A stretch of 64,000 nucleotides of DNA from Nocardioides immobilis (GTDB taxonomy: Bacteria; Actinomycetota; Actinomycetes; Propionibacteriales; Nocardioidaceae). Each line of letters begins with the position of its first letter. The first letter of the stretch is position 1. A program made the position numbers and the translations under genes. The DNA lies in contig NZ_QXGH01000012.1 of the NCBI RefSeq assembly GCF_003515065.1, forward strand, positions 233,126 through 297,125, given 5' to 3'. Below, one piece after another: positions 46,536 through 58,445 of this stretch. Under the pieces are notes generated by a model. That model saw only the letters and a list, made by a program, of their open reading frames with translations. It had not been told where the DNA came from and made no database searches.

Positions 46536-48167
46536 TCAGGCCTCGGTCGTCGCGGCGGCCTGCGGCGCGGAGCCACCCTGGCCGCCCGATCCGCCGGAGC
46601 TGCGACGCCGCCGCCGCCGGTTGCGGTTGCCGCTGCCGGCCGGCCGCTCGCTGCTGGTCGACGCGGAGTCGCCGGTCGTGGCTGCCTTCTCACCTGCGGG
46701 TGCGCTGCCAGCGGACTGGCCCCCACGGGTGCGGGTGCGGCTGCGGTCGCGGTTCTGGGTCCGCGGGGGCCGGTCGCGCTCCTCGCGCGGCTTGCGCTCC
46801 ACCGGCGCCGGGGGGACGGTCCGGCCCTTGGTGCCGGGCGGGATGCCCTGGTCGTGGAACAGGTGCTCGGACGTCGAGTAGGTCTCGGTCGGCTCGTCGA
46901 ACGGCAGGTCGAGCGCCTTGTTGATCATCTTCCAGCGGTGCACGTCGGTCGCGTCGACGAGCGTGATCGCGATGCCGGAGGCGCCGGCCCGGCCGGTACG
47001 GCCGATCCGGTGGACGTAGGTCTTGTCGTCCTCGGGGCACGTGTAGTTGACGACGTGGCTGACGCCTGACACGTCGATGCCGCGAGCGGCGACATCGGTG
47101 GCGACCAGGACCTTGATCTTGTCCTCACGGAACTTGGTGAGCGCCTTCTCGCGGGCCACCTGCGCCATGTCGCCGTGCAGGGGGCTGGCCTTGAAGCCGC
47201 GCTCGACGAGGTCCTCGGCGATCCGCTGCGCCTGGCGCTTGGTGCGGGTGAAGACGATCATCTTGTCGGCGTCCTCGGCCTGCAGGATCCGCCCGATGAT
47301 CTCGGGCTTGTCGAGGTCGTGCGCCTGGTAGATGAACTGGGCCGTGGCCGGCACGGTCGCGTTCTCGTACGACGACTCGGCGCGGATGTTCATCGGGTGC
47401 CGCATGTGGGTGCGGGCCAGTGCGACGATCGCGGCCGGCATGGTCGCGGAGAAGAGCATCGTCTGCCGGGTCTCCGGCGTCATCTTGAGCAGCCGCTCGA
47501 CGTCGGGCAGGAAGCCCAGGTCGAGCATCTCGTCGGCCTCGTCGAGGACCAGTGCGTGCACGTGGGAGAGGTCGAGCGCCTTGCGGTTGGCCAGGTCGAG
47601 CAGGCGGCCCGGGGTGCCGATGACGATGTCGACGCCGCTCTCCAGCGCCTCGAGCTGCGTGTCGTAGCCGACGCCGCCGTAGATGGTGAGGACCCGCATG
47701 CCGCGGCCGCGGCTGGCGACCTCGATGTCGCCGGAGACCTGGAGCGCGAGCTCGCGGGTCGGCGCGACGATGAGTGCCTGCGGCTTGCCCTGCGGGATCT
47801 CGACGTAGTCGGGGTCGGTCGGGGCGACGCTGCGCTGGATGACCGGGATGCCGAACGCCAGCGTCTTGCCGGTGCCGGTGCGGGCCTGGCCGATCAGGTC
47901 GGTGCCCATCAGTGCGACGGAGAGGGTCATCTCCTGGATCGCGAACGGGTGGACGATGCCGGCCTGCTCGAGGGAGTCGCAGATCTGGGGGAGCACGCCG
48001 AGGTCACGGAACGTCAGGGCGGCGGGCGCCTCAACGGTAGTCTCAGGCGCGGTCTCAGTGGTCTCAGGGGTGGTGTCGCTAGTCAGTGGTCTATCGCTTT
48101 CGTGAGTGAGTTCAGCCGGGGCCGAGTCAAATTCGGATGCGGCTGATTCACACTCAGCCGCGCACAT
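46536..48167 (-). CDS. DEAD-box RNA helicase
   Basis: A 543-residue ATP-dependent RNA helicase. Motifs in order: Q motif near FRDLGVLPQICDSLEQAGI and FAIQEMTL, I ARTGTGKT, Ia APTRELALQ, Ib GTPGRLLDL, II VLDEADEMLDLG, III LFSATMP, IV MIVFTRTKRQAQ, V VATDVAARGIDV, VI HRIGRTGRAG. The C-terminal extension is long, basic and disordered (NRDRSRTRTRGGQ, GNRNRRRRRRS), for RNA contact, as in RhlE or CsdA-like helicases. A Thr/Glu-rich N-terminal tail precedes the core. It is divergent from the ferritin-like gene, a pairing often seen in actinobacteria. Confidence 0.94.
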   Translation of the reverse strand: MCAAECESAASEFDSAPAELTHESDRPLTSDTTPETTETAPETTVEAPAALTFRDLGVLPQICDSLEQAGIVHPFAIQEMTLSVALMGTDLIGQARTGTGKTLAFGIPVIQRSVAPTDPDYVEIPQGKPQALIVAPTRELALQVSGDIEVASRGRGMRVLTIYGGVGYDTQLEALESGVDIVIGTPGRLLDLANRKALDLSHVHALVLDEADEMLDLGFLPDVERLLKMTPETRQTMLFSATMPAAIVALARTHMRHPMNIRAESSYENATVPATAQFIYQAHDLDKPEIIGRILQAEDADKMIVFTRTKRQAQRIAEDLVERGFKASPLHGDMAQVAREKALTKFREDKIKVLVATDVAARGIDVSGVSHVVNYTCPEDDKTYVHRIGRTGRAGASGIAITLVDATDVHRWKMINKALDLPFDEPTETYSTSEHLFHDQGIPPGTKGRTVPPAPVERKPREERDRPPRTQNRDRSRTRTRGGQSAGSAPAGEKAATTGDSASTSSERPAGSGNRNRRRRRRSSGGSGGQGGSAPQAAATTEA

Positions 48168-48255
48168 ACGTGGGCATCACATGGTTGGTGCCCGGGCGGG
48201 CCGCCCTACCTCAGGCAGCGTCTCGCTGGTCACATGGTATCGGTACCCTGCCCGC

Positions 48256-51226
<2,971 letters not shown>

Positions 51227-51267
51227 CCAGACCACACCGGACCACACCGGACCGAAGGGGGAACGCG

Positions 51268-51864
51268 TTGGCTGCCACACCCGGCGACCGCCGTACCCCT
51301 GCCCGACGGCCCAGTCGCCCCCAGCGGCCGAGCCGTTCGGGCCCGGGCGGGGCCGGGCGCCCCGAGCGCAAGCGCGCGGAGCGCGACCGGGTCGCGACCG
51401 TGTCCCGGGTCCGTGCCGAGGAGCGGCACCGGTCCCGGCTCACCGGCCGCGCCGCCATCCTGGTGCTGGTGCTCGCCGTGCTCGCCGTGTCCTACGCGTC
51501 CTCCCTGCGGGCCTACCTCCAGCAGCGCGACCACCTCGACGACCTCGAGGCGACGGTCCAGGAGACGCAGACCTCGATCGACGACGTCAATCGTGAGATT
51601 GAGCGGCACGACGATCCCGCGTTCATCACCCAGGAGGCCCGCAAGCTCGGCTTCGTGCTGCCGGGTGAGACGCCCTACGTCGTCATCGACGAGAACGGCG
51701 ACCCGCTGACCGATGCCGAGCTCGACGACCCCTCGTCGGTCGGCGAGGACGAGAGCCCGGCCTGGTACGACGGCATGTGGTCGTCGGTCAAGGTCGCCGG
51801 CAACCCGCCGACCACGATCCCGCCCCAGCCGCAGAAGCGGATCGTGGGCTCGGAGGACGAGTGA
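51268..51864 (+). CDS. FtsB/DivIC-family septum formation protein
   Basis: A 198-residue bitopic membrane protein. A long basic cytoplasmic tail rich in Arg and Pro is followed by one helix (AILVLVLAVLAVSYASSL), a coiled coil (YLQQRDHLDDLEATVQETQT, then SIDDVNREIERHDD) and the typical FITQEARKLGFVLPGETPY end. It should join the divisome through FtsQ and FtsL. The start is TTG 51268 with GAAGGGGGAA upstream, because no other start keeps the family layout. Its stop overlaps the DUF501 start (GTGA). Confidence 0.88.
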   Translation: MAATPGDRRTPARRPSRPQRPSRSGPGGAGRPERKRAERDRVATVSRVRAEERHRSRLTGRAAILVLVLAVLAVSYASSLRAYLQQRDHLDDLEATVQETQTSIDDVNREIERHDDPAFITQEARKLGFVLPGETPYVVIDENGDPLTDAELDDPSSVGEDESPAWYDGMWSSVKVAGNPPTTIPPQPQKRIVGSEDE

Positions 51865-52364
51865 GGGACGAGGCGATCATCGCCGCGCAGCTCGGTCGTC
51901 CGCCGCGAGGGATCCACGCGATCGGGCACCGCTGCCCGTGCGGCAACCCCGACGTGGTCACGACGGAGCCGCGGCTGCCGAACGGCACCCCGTTCCCGAC
52001 GACGTACTACCTGACCTGCCCTCGGGTGAACTCGCGGATCGGCACCCTGGAGGCCTCCGGCCTGATGCGGACCATGCAGGACCGGCTGGGCACCGACCCG
52101 GAGCTTGCGGATGCCTATCGGCGGGCGCACGAGGCCTACCTGGCGGACCGGGCCGGCGTCGGCGAGGCGGCAGGCCTCGAGGTTCCCGAGGTCGAGGGCA
52201 TCTCCGCCGGCGGCATGCCGGACCGGGTCAAGTGCCTGCACGTGCTCGCCGCGCACTCCCTCGCCGCGGGGCCGGGGGTCAACCCGCTCGGCGACGAGGT
52301 GCTCGAGCTGCTCGGCGAGTGGTGGGCGTCGGGGCCGTGCGTGACGCCGGAGGACGCTGAGTGA
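51861..52364 (+). CDS. DUF501 protein
   Basis: A 167-residue cytosolic protein with the conserved DUF501 pattern: QLGRPPRGIHAIGHRCPCG near the start, FPTTYYLTCPRVNSRIGTLE in the middle, and GGMPDRVKCLHVLAAHSLA near the end. The Cys residues in HRCPCG, TCPR and KCLH and the paired His could bind metal. The function is unknown, but the gene is nearly always between divIC/ftsB and ppx in actinobacteria. It overlaps both neighbours by 4 bp. Confidence 0.9.
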   Translation: MRDEAIIAAQLGRPPRGIHAIGHRCPCGNPDVVTTEPRLPNGTPFPTTYYLTCPRVNSRIGTLEASGLMRTMQDRLGTDPELADAYRRAHEAYLADRAGVGEAAGLEVPEVEGISAGGMPDRVKCLHVLAAHSLAAGPGVNPLGDEVLELLGEWWASGPCVTPEDAE

Positions 52365-53263
52365 CGACGGTCGCCGCGATCGACTGCGGGACCAACACGA
52401 TCAAGCTCCTGATCGGCGACCTCCCCGAGGTGGCCGTGCGGGAGAGCCGGATGGTGCGGCTCGGCCAGGGCGTCGACGCGACCGGCCGGCTCGCGCCCGA
52501 GGCTCTCGAGCGGGCGTTCGCGGCCATCGACGAGTACGCCGCGCTCATCGCCGACCACCGCGCCCAGCGGATCCGGTTCTGCGCGACGTCGGCCACCCGG
52601 GACGCCGAGAACGCCGCCGAGTTCACCGCCGGGGTGCGCGCCCGGCTCGGGATCGAGCCCGAGGTGCTGTCCGGGGACGAGGAGGCCCGGCTCGCGTTCG
52701 GCGGGGCGGTCCAGGGCACCGATCCGCAGCTGGAGCCGGTGCTCGTGGTCGACATCGGCGGCGGTTCGACGGAGCTGATCCTGGGGGAGCGCGCGACGGG
52801 TCCGCGGGCGGCGTACTCCATGGACATCGGGTCGGTCCGTCTCCACGAGCGGGTGATGGGCGACGACCCTGCGACGCCGGATCAGGTCTCCGCGTGCGTC
52901 GCCGCGATCGACGCAGCCCTGGACGACTGCCCGGTCGATCCGGCGGCGGCTGCGGCGGTCATCGGCATCGCGGGCACGATCACGACGGTCGCTGCAGGGG
53001 TGCTGGGCCTGCCGGCGTACGACCGTGAGCTGATCCACGGCCAGGTGCTCGACGTGGACGCGGTCCACCGCACTGTCGACGACCTCGTCGGTGCCACCCG
53101 GGACGAGCGACTCGGGCTGGGCTACGTGCACCCGGGGCGCGCCGACGTGATCGACGCGGGCGCCCTGATCCTGTCCCGCGTGCTTCGTCGTACGGCGCTC
53201 CCGACGATGACCGTCGCCGAGACCGACATCCTCGACGGCATCGCCTGGTCGCTCGTCGGCTGA
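52361..53263 (+). CDS. Ppx/GppA phosphatase family protein
   Basis: A 300-residue actin-fold phosphatase that removes phosphate from polyphosphate or converts pppGpp to ppGpp. The phosphate 1 motif is VAAIDCGTNTIKLLIGDL, the phosphate 2 motif LVVDIGGGSTELILGE, and the catalytic Glu is expected near SGDEEARLAFGGAVQG. It is the short, actinobacterial form without a C-terminal HD domain. The start GTG overlaps the DUF501 stop, completing the coupled eno-divIC/ftsB-DUF501-ppx set. Confidence 0.9.
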   Translation: MTTVAAIDCGTNTIKLLIGDLPEVAVRESRMVRLGQGVDATGRLAPEALERAFAAIDEYAALIADHRAQRIRFCATSATRDAENAAEFTAGVRARLGIEPEVLSGDEEARLAFGGAVQGTDPQLEPVLVVDIGGGSTELILGERATGPRAAYSMDIGSVRLHERVMGDDPATPDQVSACVAAIDAALDDCPVDPAAAAAVIGIAGTITTVAAGVLGLPAYDRELIHGQVLDVDAVHRTVDDLVGATRDERLGLGYVHPGRADVIDAGALILSRVLRRTALPTMTVAETDILDGIAWSLVG

Positions 53264-53325
53264 CCGACCTCCCCAATCCACGGCAAACGCCTGCGGGCGG
53301 CGCAATGCGCGCGTAGTTTCCGACC

Positions 53326-54825
53326 ATGACCGCCTCCGGAGGGTTGTCGGAACAGCAGGTGCTGGCTGTCGGCCGCGCGCTGCTGACCGAGCTGGCCCGA
53401 CTGCACGAGACCGGCGGCGTCAGCGGGGTGATCGGCCCGGCGACGGTCCTCGTCGACGACGCGGGCGCGGTGCTGCTGGTCGACGGACCGCTGGACCAGG
53501 CCTACGCCAGTCCGGAGGTGCTCACCGGACAGCCGCCGACGGCACGCAGCGACCTCTATTCCGCGGCCGCGCTGCTGGCCCACCTCTTCCGGGGTGAGGC
53601 CACCCTGCCTCCGCGGGTCGACGACCTCGACCCAGGGCTCGGCTGGCTGCTCGGGCCGGTCCTCACAGCCGATCCGGCTGTCCGGCCGGGGTCGGCCGCG
53701 GGCATGGTGACGGCGCTCGACCAGCTGGCCGAGCAACGCCACGGCCCGGACTGGCGGCGCGCGGCCGGGCTGATCGGGGTGGCCGGTGCCGCAGGTGCGG
53801 TGCCGGTGGTGGTCCTGGCGACGGGAGGTACGGCGACTGCGGCGGGTGTGGTCGCCGGAGCCGGTGGTGCGGCGGGCCTCGCGGGCGCGGCAGGGGTCGC
53901 CGGCGCAGCCGGAACCGCGGGCGGGTTCGGCGGCGTGGTGGCCGGTGGTGCCGCAGCCAGCGGCGCCGCGGCCGGTGGTGCCGGTGCCGGAGCCGGTGGA
54001 GCAGCGGGGGGCGCTGTCTCACTGGCCGGCACCGGCGCGGGCGGCCAGGTCGCCGCTGCCGGTGGGACCTCGGTCACCGGTGTCACGGGGGCGGGGCAGG
54101 GAGTGGTCGGCGGCGGTGGTGGCGCCCAGGCGGCCGGTCACTCCTCGCACGTCGTGGGTGGCGGTATCTCCAAGGGCCTCGCGGTGAAGGTCGGCGCGGC
54201 CGTGGCCGCCGGTGGAGTCGGTGTGGCCGGCGCGGCGGCGGCTGTGGTCCTGCTGACCGGCGGCGAGACGAAGCAGGTCGAGGTCCCCGCGACAGCGAAC
54301 ATCTACCTGATCGGCGCGGGTGACGACATCGAGGCGCAGCTGAGCGATCCCGGCACGAAGCCGGTGTCGCTCGACGTCGACGGCGCCGGGACGGTCGCGT
54401 TCCCGTCGGTCGACGGCGATGTGGGCGCGTGCAGCGGCTGCGAGCCGGAGTCGCCCGACGGCGGCAACCTGTCCTTCGGCTCCACCGCCATCACCGGGTT
54501 CAACGGCATCGCGGGCGTCACCTTCGCCGACCGGACCCTGTTCGTCGTCGGCGTGTTCGTCGGCGACGACCAACCCTCGCAGCCCGCCGACGCGGTCGTC
54601 GACCTCAGCGGCGCGGACGACGAGGTGACCCAGGAGCCCGACCTGGGCGAGCCGTTCTTCGTCGGCGACGGCGAGACCGGCGACGGTGAGGCACAGGAGA
54701 TCGTCGTACCCGACGGCGCGAAGACGCTCTACCTCGGCTTCGCCGACGCCTTCGGCTTCGTCGGCACTCCCGGCGCCTACGGCGACAACGAGGGCTCGGT
54801 CGACATCGAGGTCACCATCGACTGA
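53326..54825 (+). CDS. Pseudokinase C-lobe fused to a secreted lectin-like domain
   Basis: A 499-residue protein of unusual layout. Residues about 13-135 resemble only the C-lobe of a Ser/Thr kinase: YASPEVLTG (60-68) matches the APE box, SDLYSAAALLAHLFRG (75-90) subdomain IX and LLGPVLTADPAVRPGSAAGM (108-127) subdomain XI. There is no N-lobe, no HRD, and LVDGPLD in place of DFG, so catalysis is not expected. Residues 145-280 are Gly/Ala-rich; a membrane helix follows (about 290-312). The outer part (318-499) is a beta-sandwich with a CSGC pair and the ending TPGAYGDNEGSVDIEVT, similar to the Ca2+-binding edge of PA-IL-type lectins. TAGTTT is 6 nt before ATG. Confidence 0.72.
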   Translation: MTASGGLSEQQVLAVGRALLTELARLHETGGVSGVIGPATVLVDDAGAVLLVDGPLDQAYASPEVLTGQPPTARSDLYSAAALLAHLFRGEATLPPRVDDLDPGLGWLLGPVLTADPAVRPGSAAGMVTALDQLAEQRHGPDWRRAAGLIGVAGAAGAVPVVVLATGGTATAAGVVAGAGGAAGLAGAAGVAGAAGTAGGFGGVVAGGAAASGAAAGGAGAGAGGAAGGAVSLAGTGAGGQVAAAGGTSVTGVTGAGQGVVGGGGGAQAAGHSSHVVGGGISKGLAVKVGAAVAAGGVGVAGAAAAVVLLTGGETKQVEVPATANIYLIGAGDDIEAQLSDPGTKPVSLDVDGAGTVAFPSVDGDVGACSGCEPESPDGGNLSFGSTAITGFNGIAGVTFADRTLFVVGVFVGDDQPSQPADAVVDLSGADDEVTQEPDLGEPFFVGDGETGDGEAQEIVVPDGAKTLYLGFADAFGFVGTPGAYGDNEGSVDIEVTID

Positions 54826-54851
54826 TCGGCGCCGGCTGGGAGGATGGGGAC

Positions 54852-55379
54852 ATGACCTCCGCGCGCCTGTACGCCGTCACCGTCCTGGGCCACGACCGTC
54901 CGGGCATCATCGCCGAGGCGACCGCCGGGCTCGCCGGCCTCGGGCTCAACATCGAGGACTCGACGATGACCCTGCTGCGGGGGCACTTCGCGATGATGCT
55001 GCTGTGCTCGGGCGCTGTCAGCCCCGGCGACATCGAGCAGGCGCTCGCCCCGCTGACCGAGGGCGGCGACCTCGACGTGGCCGTGCGCCCGGTGACCGAC
55101 GAGCCGACGCCCACCACCGGCGGCACCTCCTGGGTGCTGACGGTGCACGGCGGCGACCGGCCCGGCATCGTGTCCGCCGTCGTCCGGGAGGTCGCCGCTG
55201 CCGGCGGCAACATCACCGACCTGACGACCCGCCTGTCCGGCGACCTCTACCTGCTGGTGGCCGAGCTCGACCTCCCGGCGGGCGCGGACAGCAACGCAGT
55301 CGGGTCGGCTATCAAGGCGGCCGCTCAGCAGGTCGGGGTCACCGCCACCCTGCGGGCGGTCGAGGCCGACGACCTGTGA
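54852..55379 (+). CDS. Tandem ACT-domain protein (GcvR-like)
   Basis: A 175-residue protein of two ACT domains: LYAVTVLGHDRPGIIAEATA with GLNIEDSTMTLLRGHFAMML, and WVLTVHGGDRPGIVSAVVRE with GGNITDLTTRLSGDLYLLVA. ACT pairs bind amino acids, usually glycine or serine here, and regulate partner proteins, as GcvR does for the glycine cleavage system. There is no DNA-binding domain. Its stop overlaps the peptide deformylase start (GTGA), so the two are coupled, suggesting a link to formate and one-carbon metabolism. Confidence 0.88.
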   Translation: MTSARLYAVTVLGHDRPGIIAEATAGLAGLGLNIEDSTMTLLRGHFAMMLLCSGAVSPGDIEQALAPLTEGGDLDVAVRPVTDEPTPTTGGTSWVLTVHGGDRPGIVSAVVREVAAAGGNITDLTTRLSGDLYLLVAELDLPAGADSNAVGSAIKAAAQQVGVTATLRAVEADDL

Positions 55380-55945
55380 ACCTTCAGCGCGCCGACAGCG
55401 ACCGGCTGGCCTCCTGGACCGAGGCCGAGCTCGGTCTCGAGGGCCGCGTCCTGGAGGTCGTCCGGGCTCCGCACCCGGTGCTCGGGACGGCAGGTGAGTC
55501 GATCGACCCGACCGCGGCCGAGTGGGTCCGGCTGGCAGCCGACCTGGTCGCGACGATGCGGGTGAGCCCCGGTTGCGTCGGGCTGGCGGCGCAACAGGTC
55601 GGCGTCGCCGCCCGGATCTTCTGCGTCGACGTGTCGGCGCACCCCAAGGCGCGCACCCACCACGGCACCTTCGTGCTCTGCAACGCCGAGGTCGTCGAGG
55701 CGAGCCGCAACGACCGCGCCCGCGAGGGCTGCATGAGCGTCCCCGACTTCACCGGGGACGTGAAGCGCGCGAGCCGGCTGGTCCTCACCGGGCAGCTGCC
55801 GGGCACCGGCGAGCAGGTCACCATCGCCACCGACGCGTTCGAGGCCCGCGCCCTCCAGCACGAGATGGACCACTGCGAGGGGCTGCTGTTCCTCGACCGG
55901 GTGGCCGGCGCGCACGCCGTACACCCGCGTCAGACGTACTTATGA
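55376..55945 (+). CDS. def: Peptide deformylase
   Basis: A 189-residue metalloenzyme that removes the formyl group from nascent proteins. The three motifs are present: GCVGLAAQQVG (motif 1), EGCMS (residues 117-121, Cys ligand) and QHEMDHCEG (162-166, two His ligands and the catalytic Glu). All active-site residues are kept, so it should be active. A tRNA gene starts 28 bp after the stop. Confidence 0.93.
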   Translation: MNLQRADSDRLASWTEAELGLEGRVLEVVRAPHPVLGTAGESIDPTAAEWVRLAADLVATMRVSPGCVGLAAQQVGVAARIFCVDVSAHPKARTHHGTFVLCNAEVVEASRNDRAREGCMSVPDFTGDVKRASRLVLTGQLPGTGEQVTIATDAFEARALQHEMDHCEGLLFLDRVAGAHAVHPRQTYL

Positions 55946-55973
55946 CCCAGACTTGCCGAACCACGCCGTACTC

Positions 55974-56051
55974 GCCCCTGTATCCCAACTGGCAGAGGAA
56001 AGCGCCTTAAAAGCGCTCACAGTCTGGGTTCGACTCCCAGCGGGGGCACCA
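55974..56051 (+). tRNA. tRNA with anticodon TAA, class I body (nominal tRNA-Leu)
   Basis: A full cloverleaf can be drawn: acceptor GCCCCTG (55974-55980) with CGGGGGC (56041-56047); D arm 55983-55999; anticodon stem AGCGC/GCGCT around CTTAAAA, anticodon TAA at 56008-56010; variable loop CACAGT of only 6 nt; T arm CTGGG-TTCGACT-CCCAG; discriminator A (56048) and an encoded CCA (56049-56051). TAA reads the Leu codon UUA, rare in high-GC DNA. Bacterial tRNA-Leu normally has a long variable arm, absent here, so the charged amino acid is uncertain. Confidence 0.85.
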
Positions 56052-56096
56052 GCAGGACTTGCCTTCAGGTCGACCTGAACCGGCAGAGTGGGCGGC

Positions 56097-56798
56097 ATGA
56101 AGCATCACGACCATGATCACGCGCACGACGCGACGTTGGAGGAGCTGCGCCAGGCACTCACCCGCGAGTTCTGGGACGAGCGGTACGGCGGGAGCGAGCG
56201 GGTCTGGAGCGGCCGGCCGAACCAGCGGCTGGTCGAGCAGACCGCCGACCTGACGCCCGGCCGGGCGTGCGACATCGGCTGCGGGGAGGGGGCGGACGCG
56301 ATCTGGCTCGCCGAGCAGGGCTGGGAGGTCACCGCGATGGACGTGTCCCGGGTGGCGCTCGACCGGACGGCGCAGCACGCCATCGAGCGCGAAGTCGACG
56401 ACCGGGTCAAGGTGGGGGAGTACGACGTGCTCGCGGGTCACCCGCCGCGGAAGCCCCGCCACTCCGAGGGCTTCGACCTGGTGTCCGCGCAGTTCATGCA
56501 CGTGCCGCGCGAGGACTTCGACGAGGTCTACCAGCGGATCGCCGCTGCCGTCGCGCCCGGTGGGCGGCTGCTCGTCGTCGGCCACCACCCCGACGACGTC
56601 GAGACCGGCGCGCGCCGGCCGCACGGACCGGGCCTGTTGTTCCCGCCCGAGCAGGTGCTCGCGGCCCTCGGGGTCGAGGGTGGGTCGTCCGACGACTGGG
56701 AGGTCGAGGTGGTGGACTCCCCTGTTCGTGAGCAGGAGACCGAGGACGGCCTGATGCGGGTCCGCGACAGCATCGTCCGGCTGCGGCGCCGCCAGTAG
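56097..56798 (+). CDS. Class I SAM-dependent methyltransferase
   Basis: A 233-residue enzyme. A His/Asp-rich start (KHHDHDHAHDATLEELRQAL) may bind metal. The SAM motif I is GRACDIGCGEGADAIWLA, motif II has VTAMDVSRVALDRTAQHA, and motif IV-VI has FDLVSAQFMHVPREDFDEVY and APGGRLLVVGHHPDD. It resembles tellurite-resistance TehB-like and other small methyltransferases; the substrate is unknown. It starts 45 bp downstream of the tRNA CCA end. Confidence 0.85.
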   Translation: MKHHDHDHAHDATLEELRQALTREFWDERYGGSERVWSGRPNQRLVEQTADLTPGRACDIGCGEGADAIWLAEQGWEVTAMDVSRVALDRTAQHAIEREVDDRVKVGEYDVLAGHPPRKPRHSEGFDLVSAQFMHVPREDFDEVYQRIAAAVAPGGRLLVVGHHPDDVETGARRPHGPGLLFPPEQVLAALGVEGGSSDDWEVEVVDSPVREQETEDGLMRVRDSIVRLRRRQ

Positions 56799-56830
56799 TC
56801 ACCTTCTCGTGCTCGCCTCGTTGTCCTGAC

Positions 56831-58354
56831 GTGAGCCGACGTAGAACGTGTTCTATCGGGCTGGTCGTCGCTGCGCTCCTCGTGGGCATCGCGCCGGGCG
56901 CCGAGGCGGTGCGGAGCGGACCCCCGCAAGCCCGCACGGGGGTCGTGGTCTCGACGCAGACCGCTCTCGACCCGTCGGTGCAGCTGCGACGCCGGGGGCG
57001 GTGGCTGGTCGACCAGCACGGCCGGGTCGTGATCGTGCACGGCTTCAACCTGGTGTGGAAGCGGGCGCCGTACGCCCCTCCGGCGACGGCGGCCGGCTTC
57101 ACGGCGGCCGACGCGCGCTGGCTCAAGCGCTACGGGTTCAACGGGGTCCGGCTCGGCACGCTGTGGGCAGGCATCACGCCGGAGCAGGCGGGCGTGGGTG
57201 ACCCGGGCTACCGCGACCGGTGGCAGCGGGTGATGGACCTGCTGGCCGGGCAGGGGATCTGGATGCAGCTCGACGCCCACCAGGACATGTGGCACGAGAC
57301 GTACGGCGGCGAGGGAGTGCCGGACTGGGCGATGATCCGCCCGGCGCCGTACAACCTGCTCCCACCGGTCACGGCGCCGTTCCCGCTCGGCTACTGGACG
57401 CCCGAGACGTCCACGGTGTTCGACCAGTTCTGGGCCAACAAGCACGGGCTGCTCGACGGCTGGGTCGGCGCCTGGGAGGTGGCCGCTCGCTGGTGGCGGG
57501 CGCAGCCGTACCTGATGGGCTACGACCTGATCAACGAGCCTTGGATGGGCCTGGAGTGGCCGACCTGCCTCACGTCCGGCTGCAAGGCGTCGTACGTGAA
57601 CGAGCTGCAGCCGGCGTACGAGCGGGCGACCGCCGCCATCCGCGCGATCGACCGCCGCAACGTCGTCTGGTGGGAGCCACAGCAGTTCTCCGGCGGCCAG
57701 AAGATCCCGACATTCCTCGAGCCGATGGCGGGAGAGCGGAAGCTCGGTCTGTCGTGGCACAACTACTGCCCGGAGGTGTTCCTGGAGTCGCAGGGGCTGC
57801 CATTCGGTGACGTGGAGAAGTGCTGGGAGTTCAGCCGCGACCGCAACGCGCACGCGCTCGAGCAGTCCGCCCACATCAACGCGGTGCCGATGATGAGCGA
57901 GTGGGGCGCGACCGACAACGTCCGGGCGATCGAGATCGATGCCGCGGTCGCCGACGAGCACCTGATGGGCTGGCTGCACTGGGCCTACAAGCGCTGGGAC
58001 GACCCGACCACGGCTGACGACGCCCAGGGCATGTTCGCCGACGACGCCGACCTGACGACCGTCAAGACGGAGAAGCTGCGGCGGCTGGTGCGCACCTACG
58101 CGCAGGCCGTGGCGGGCGTCCCGAAGGAGATGTCGTTCGACGCCGACACCGGCGACTTCCGGCTCCGCTACCGCCCCGACCCGCGGGTCACGGCCCCGAC
58201 GGAGATCTTCGTCAGCCCGCTGCACTACCCGTCCGGCTACCGGATCCGGGTCACCGGGGGCACCGCCGTACGGCAGCCGGGGCGGATGGTGCACGTCACA
58301 CCGACCCCTGATGGCACCGACGGGCCGGTCATCGTGACCATTGCCGGCCCCTGA
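56831..58354 (+). CDS. Secreted glycoside hydrolase family 5 (endoglycoceramidase-like)
   Basis: A 507-residue exported enzyme with a signal peptide ending near AEAVRSG. The (beta/alpha)8 barrel has GFNLVWKRAPYAPP early, WMQLDAHQDMWHETYGGEG, the acid/base Glu in LINEPWMG (about residue 236), HNYCPEV, and the nucleophile Glu in MMSEWGATD (about 357). These match the GH5 group with endoglycoceramidases and related glycolipid hydrolases. A C-terminal beta domain (about 430-507) follows. GTG 56831 starts the signal peptide. Confidence 0.88.
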   Translation: MSRRRTCSIGLVVAALLVGIAPGAEAVRSGPPQARTGVVVSTQTALDPSVQLRRRGRWLVDQHGRVVIVHGFNLVWKRAPYAPPATAAGFTAADARWLKRYGFNGVRLGTLWAGITPEQAGVGDPGYRDRWQRVMDLLAGQGIWMQLDAHQDMWHETYGGEGVPDWAMIRPAPYNLLPPVTAPFPLGYWTPETSTVFDQFWANKHGLLDGWVGAWEVAARWWRAQPYLMGYDLINEPWMGLEWPTCLTSGCKASYVNELQPAYERATAAIRAIDRRNVVWWEPQQFSGGQKIPTFLEPMAGERKLGLSWHNYCPEVFLESQGLPFGDVEKCWEFSRDRNAHALEQSAHINAVPMMSEWGATDNVRAIEIDAAVADEHLMGWLHWAYKRWDDPTTADDAQGMFADDADLTTVKTEKLRRLVRTYAQAVAGVPKEMSFDADTGDFRLRYRPDPRVTAPTEIFVSPLHYPSGYRIRVTGGTAVRQPGRMVHVTPTPDGTDGPVIVTIAGP

Positions 58355-58445
58355 GCGGGAACGTCCGGGGGTCTCAGAGCGTTGTTCGGGTATCTGACTG
58401 CCTAGACTGGTAGTCACCTACTCAGGAATCCCTTCGGAGGAGACC

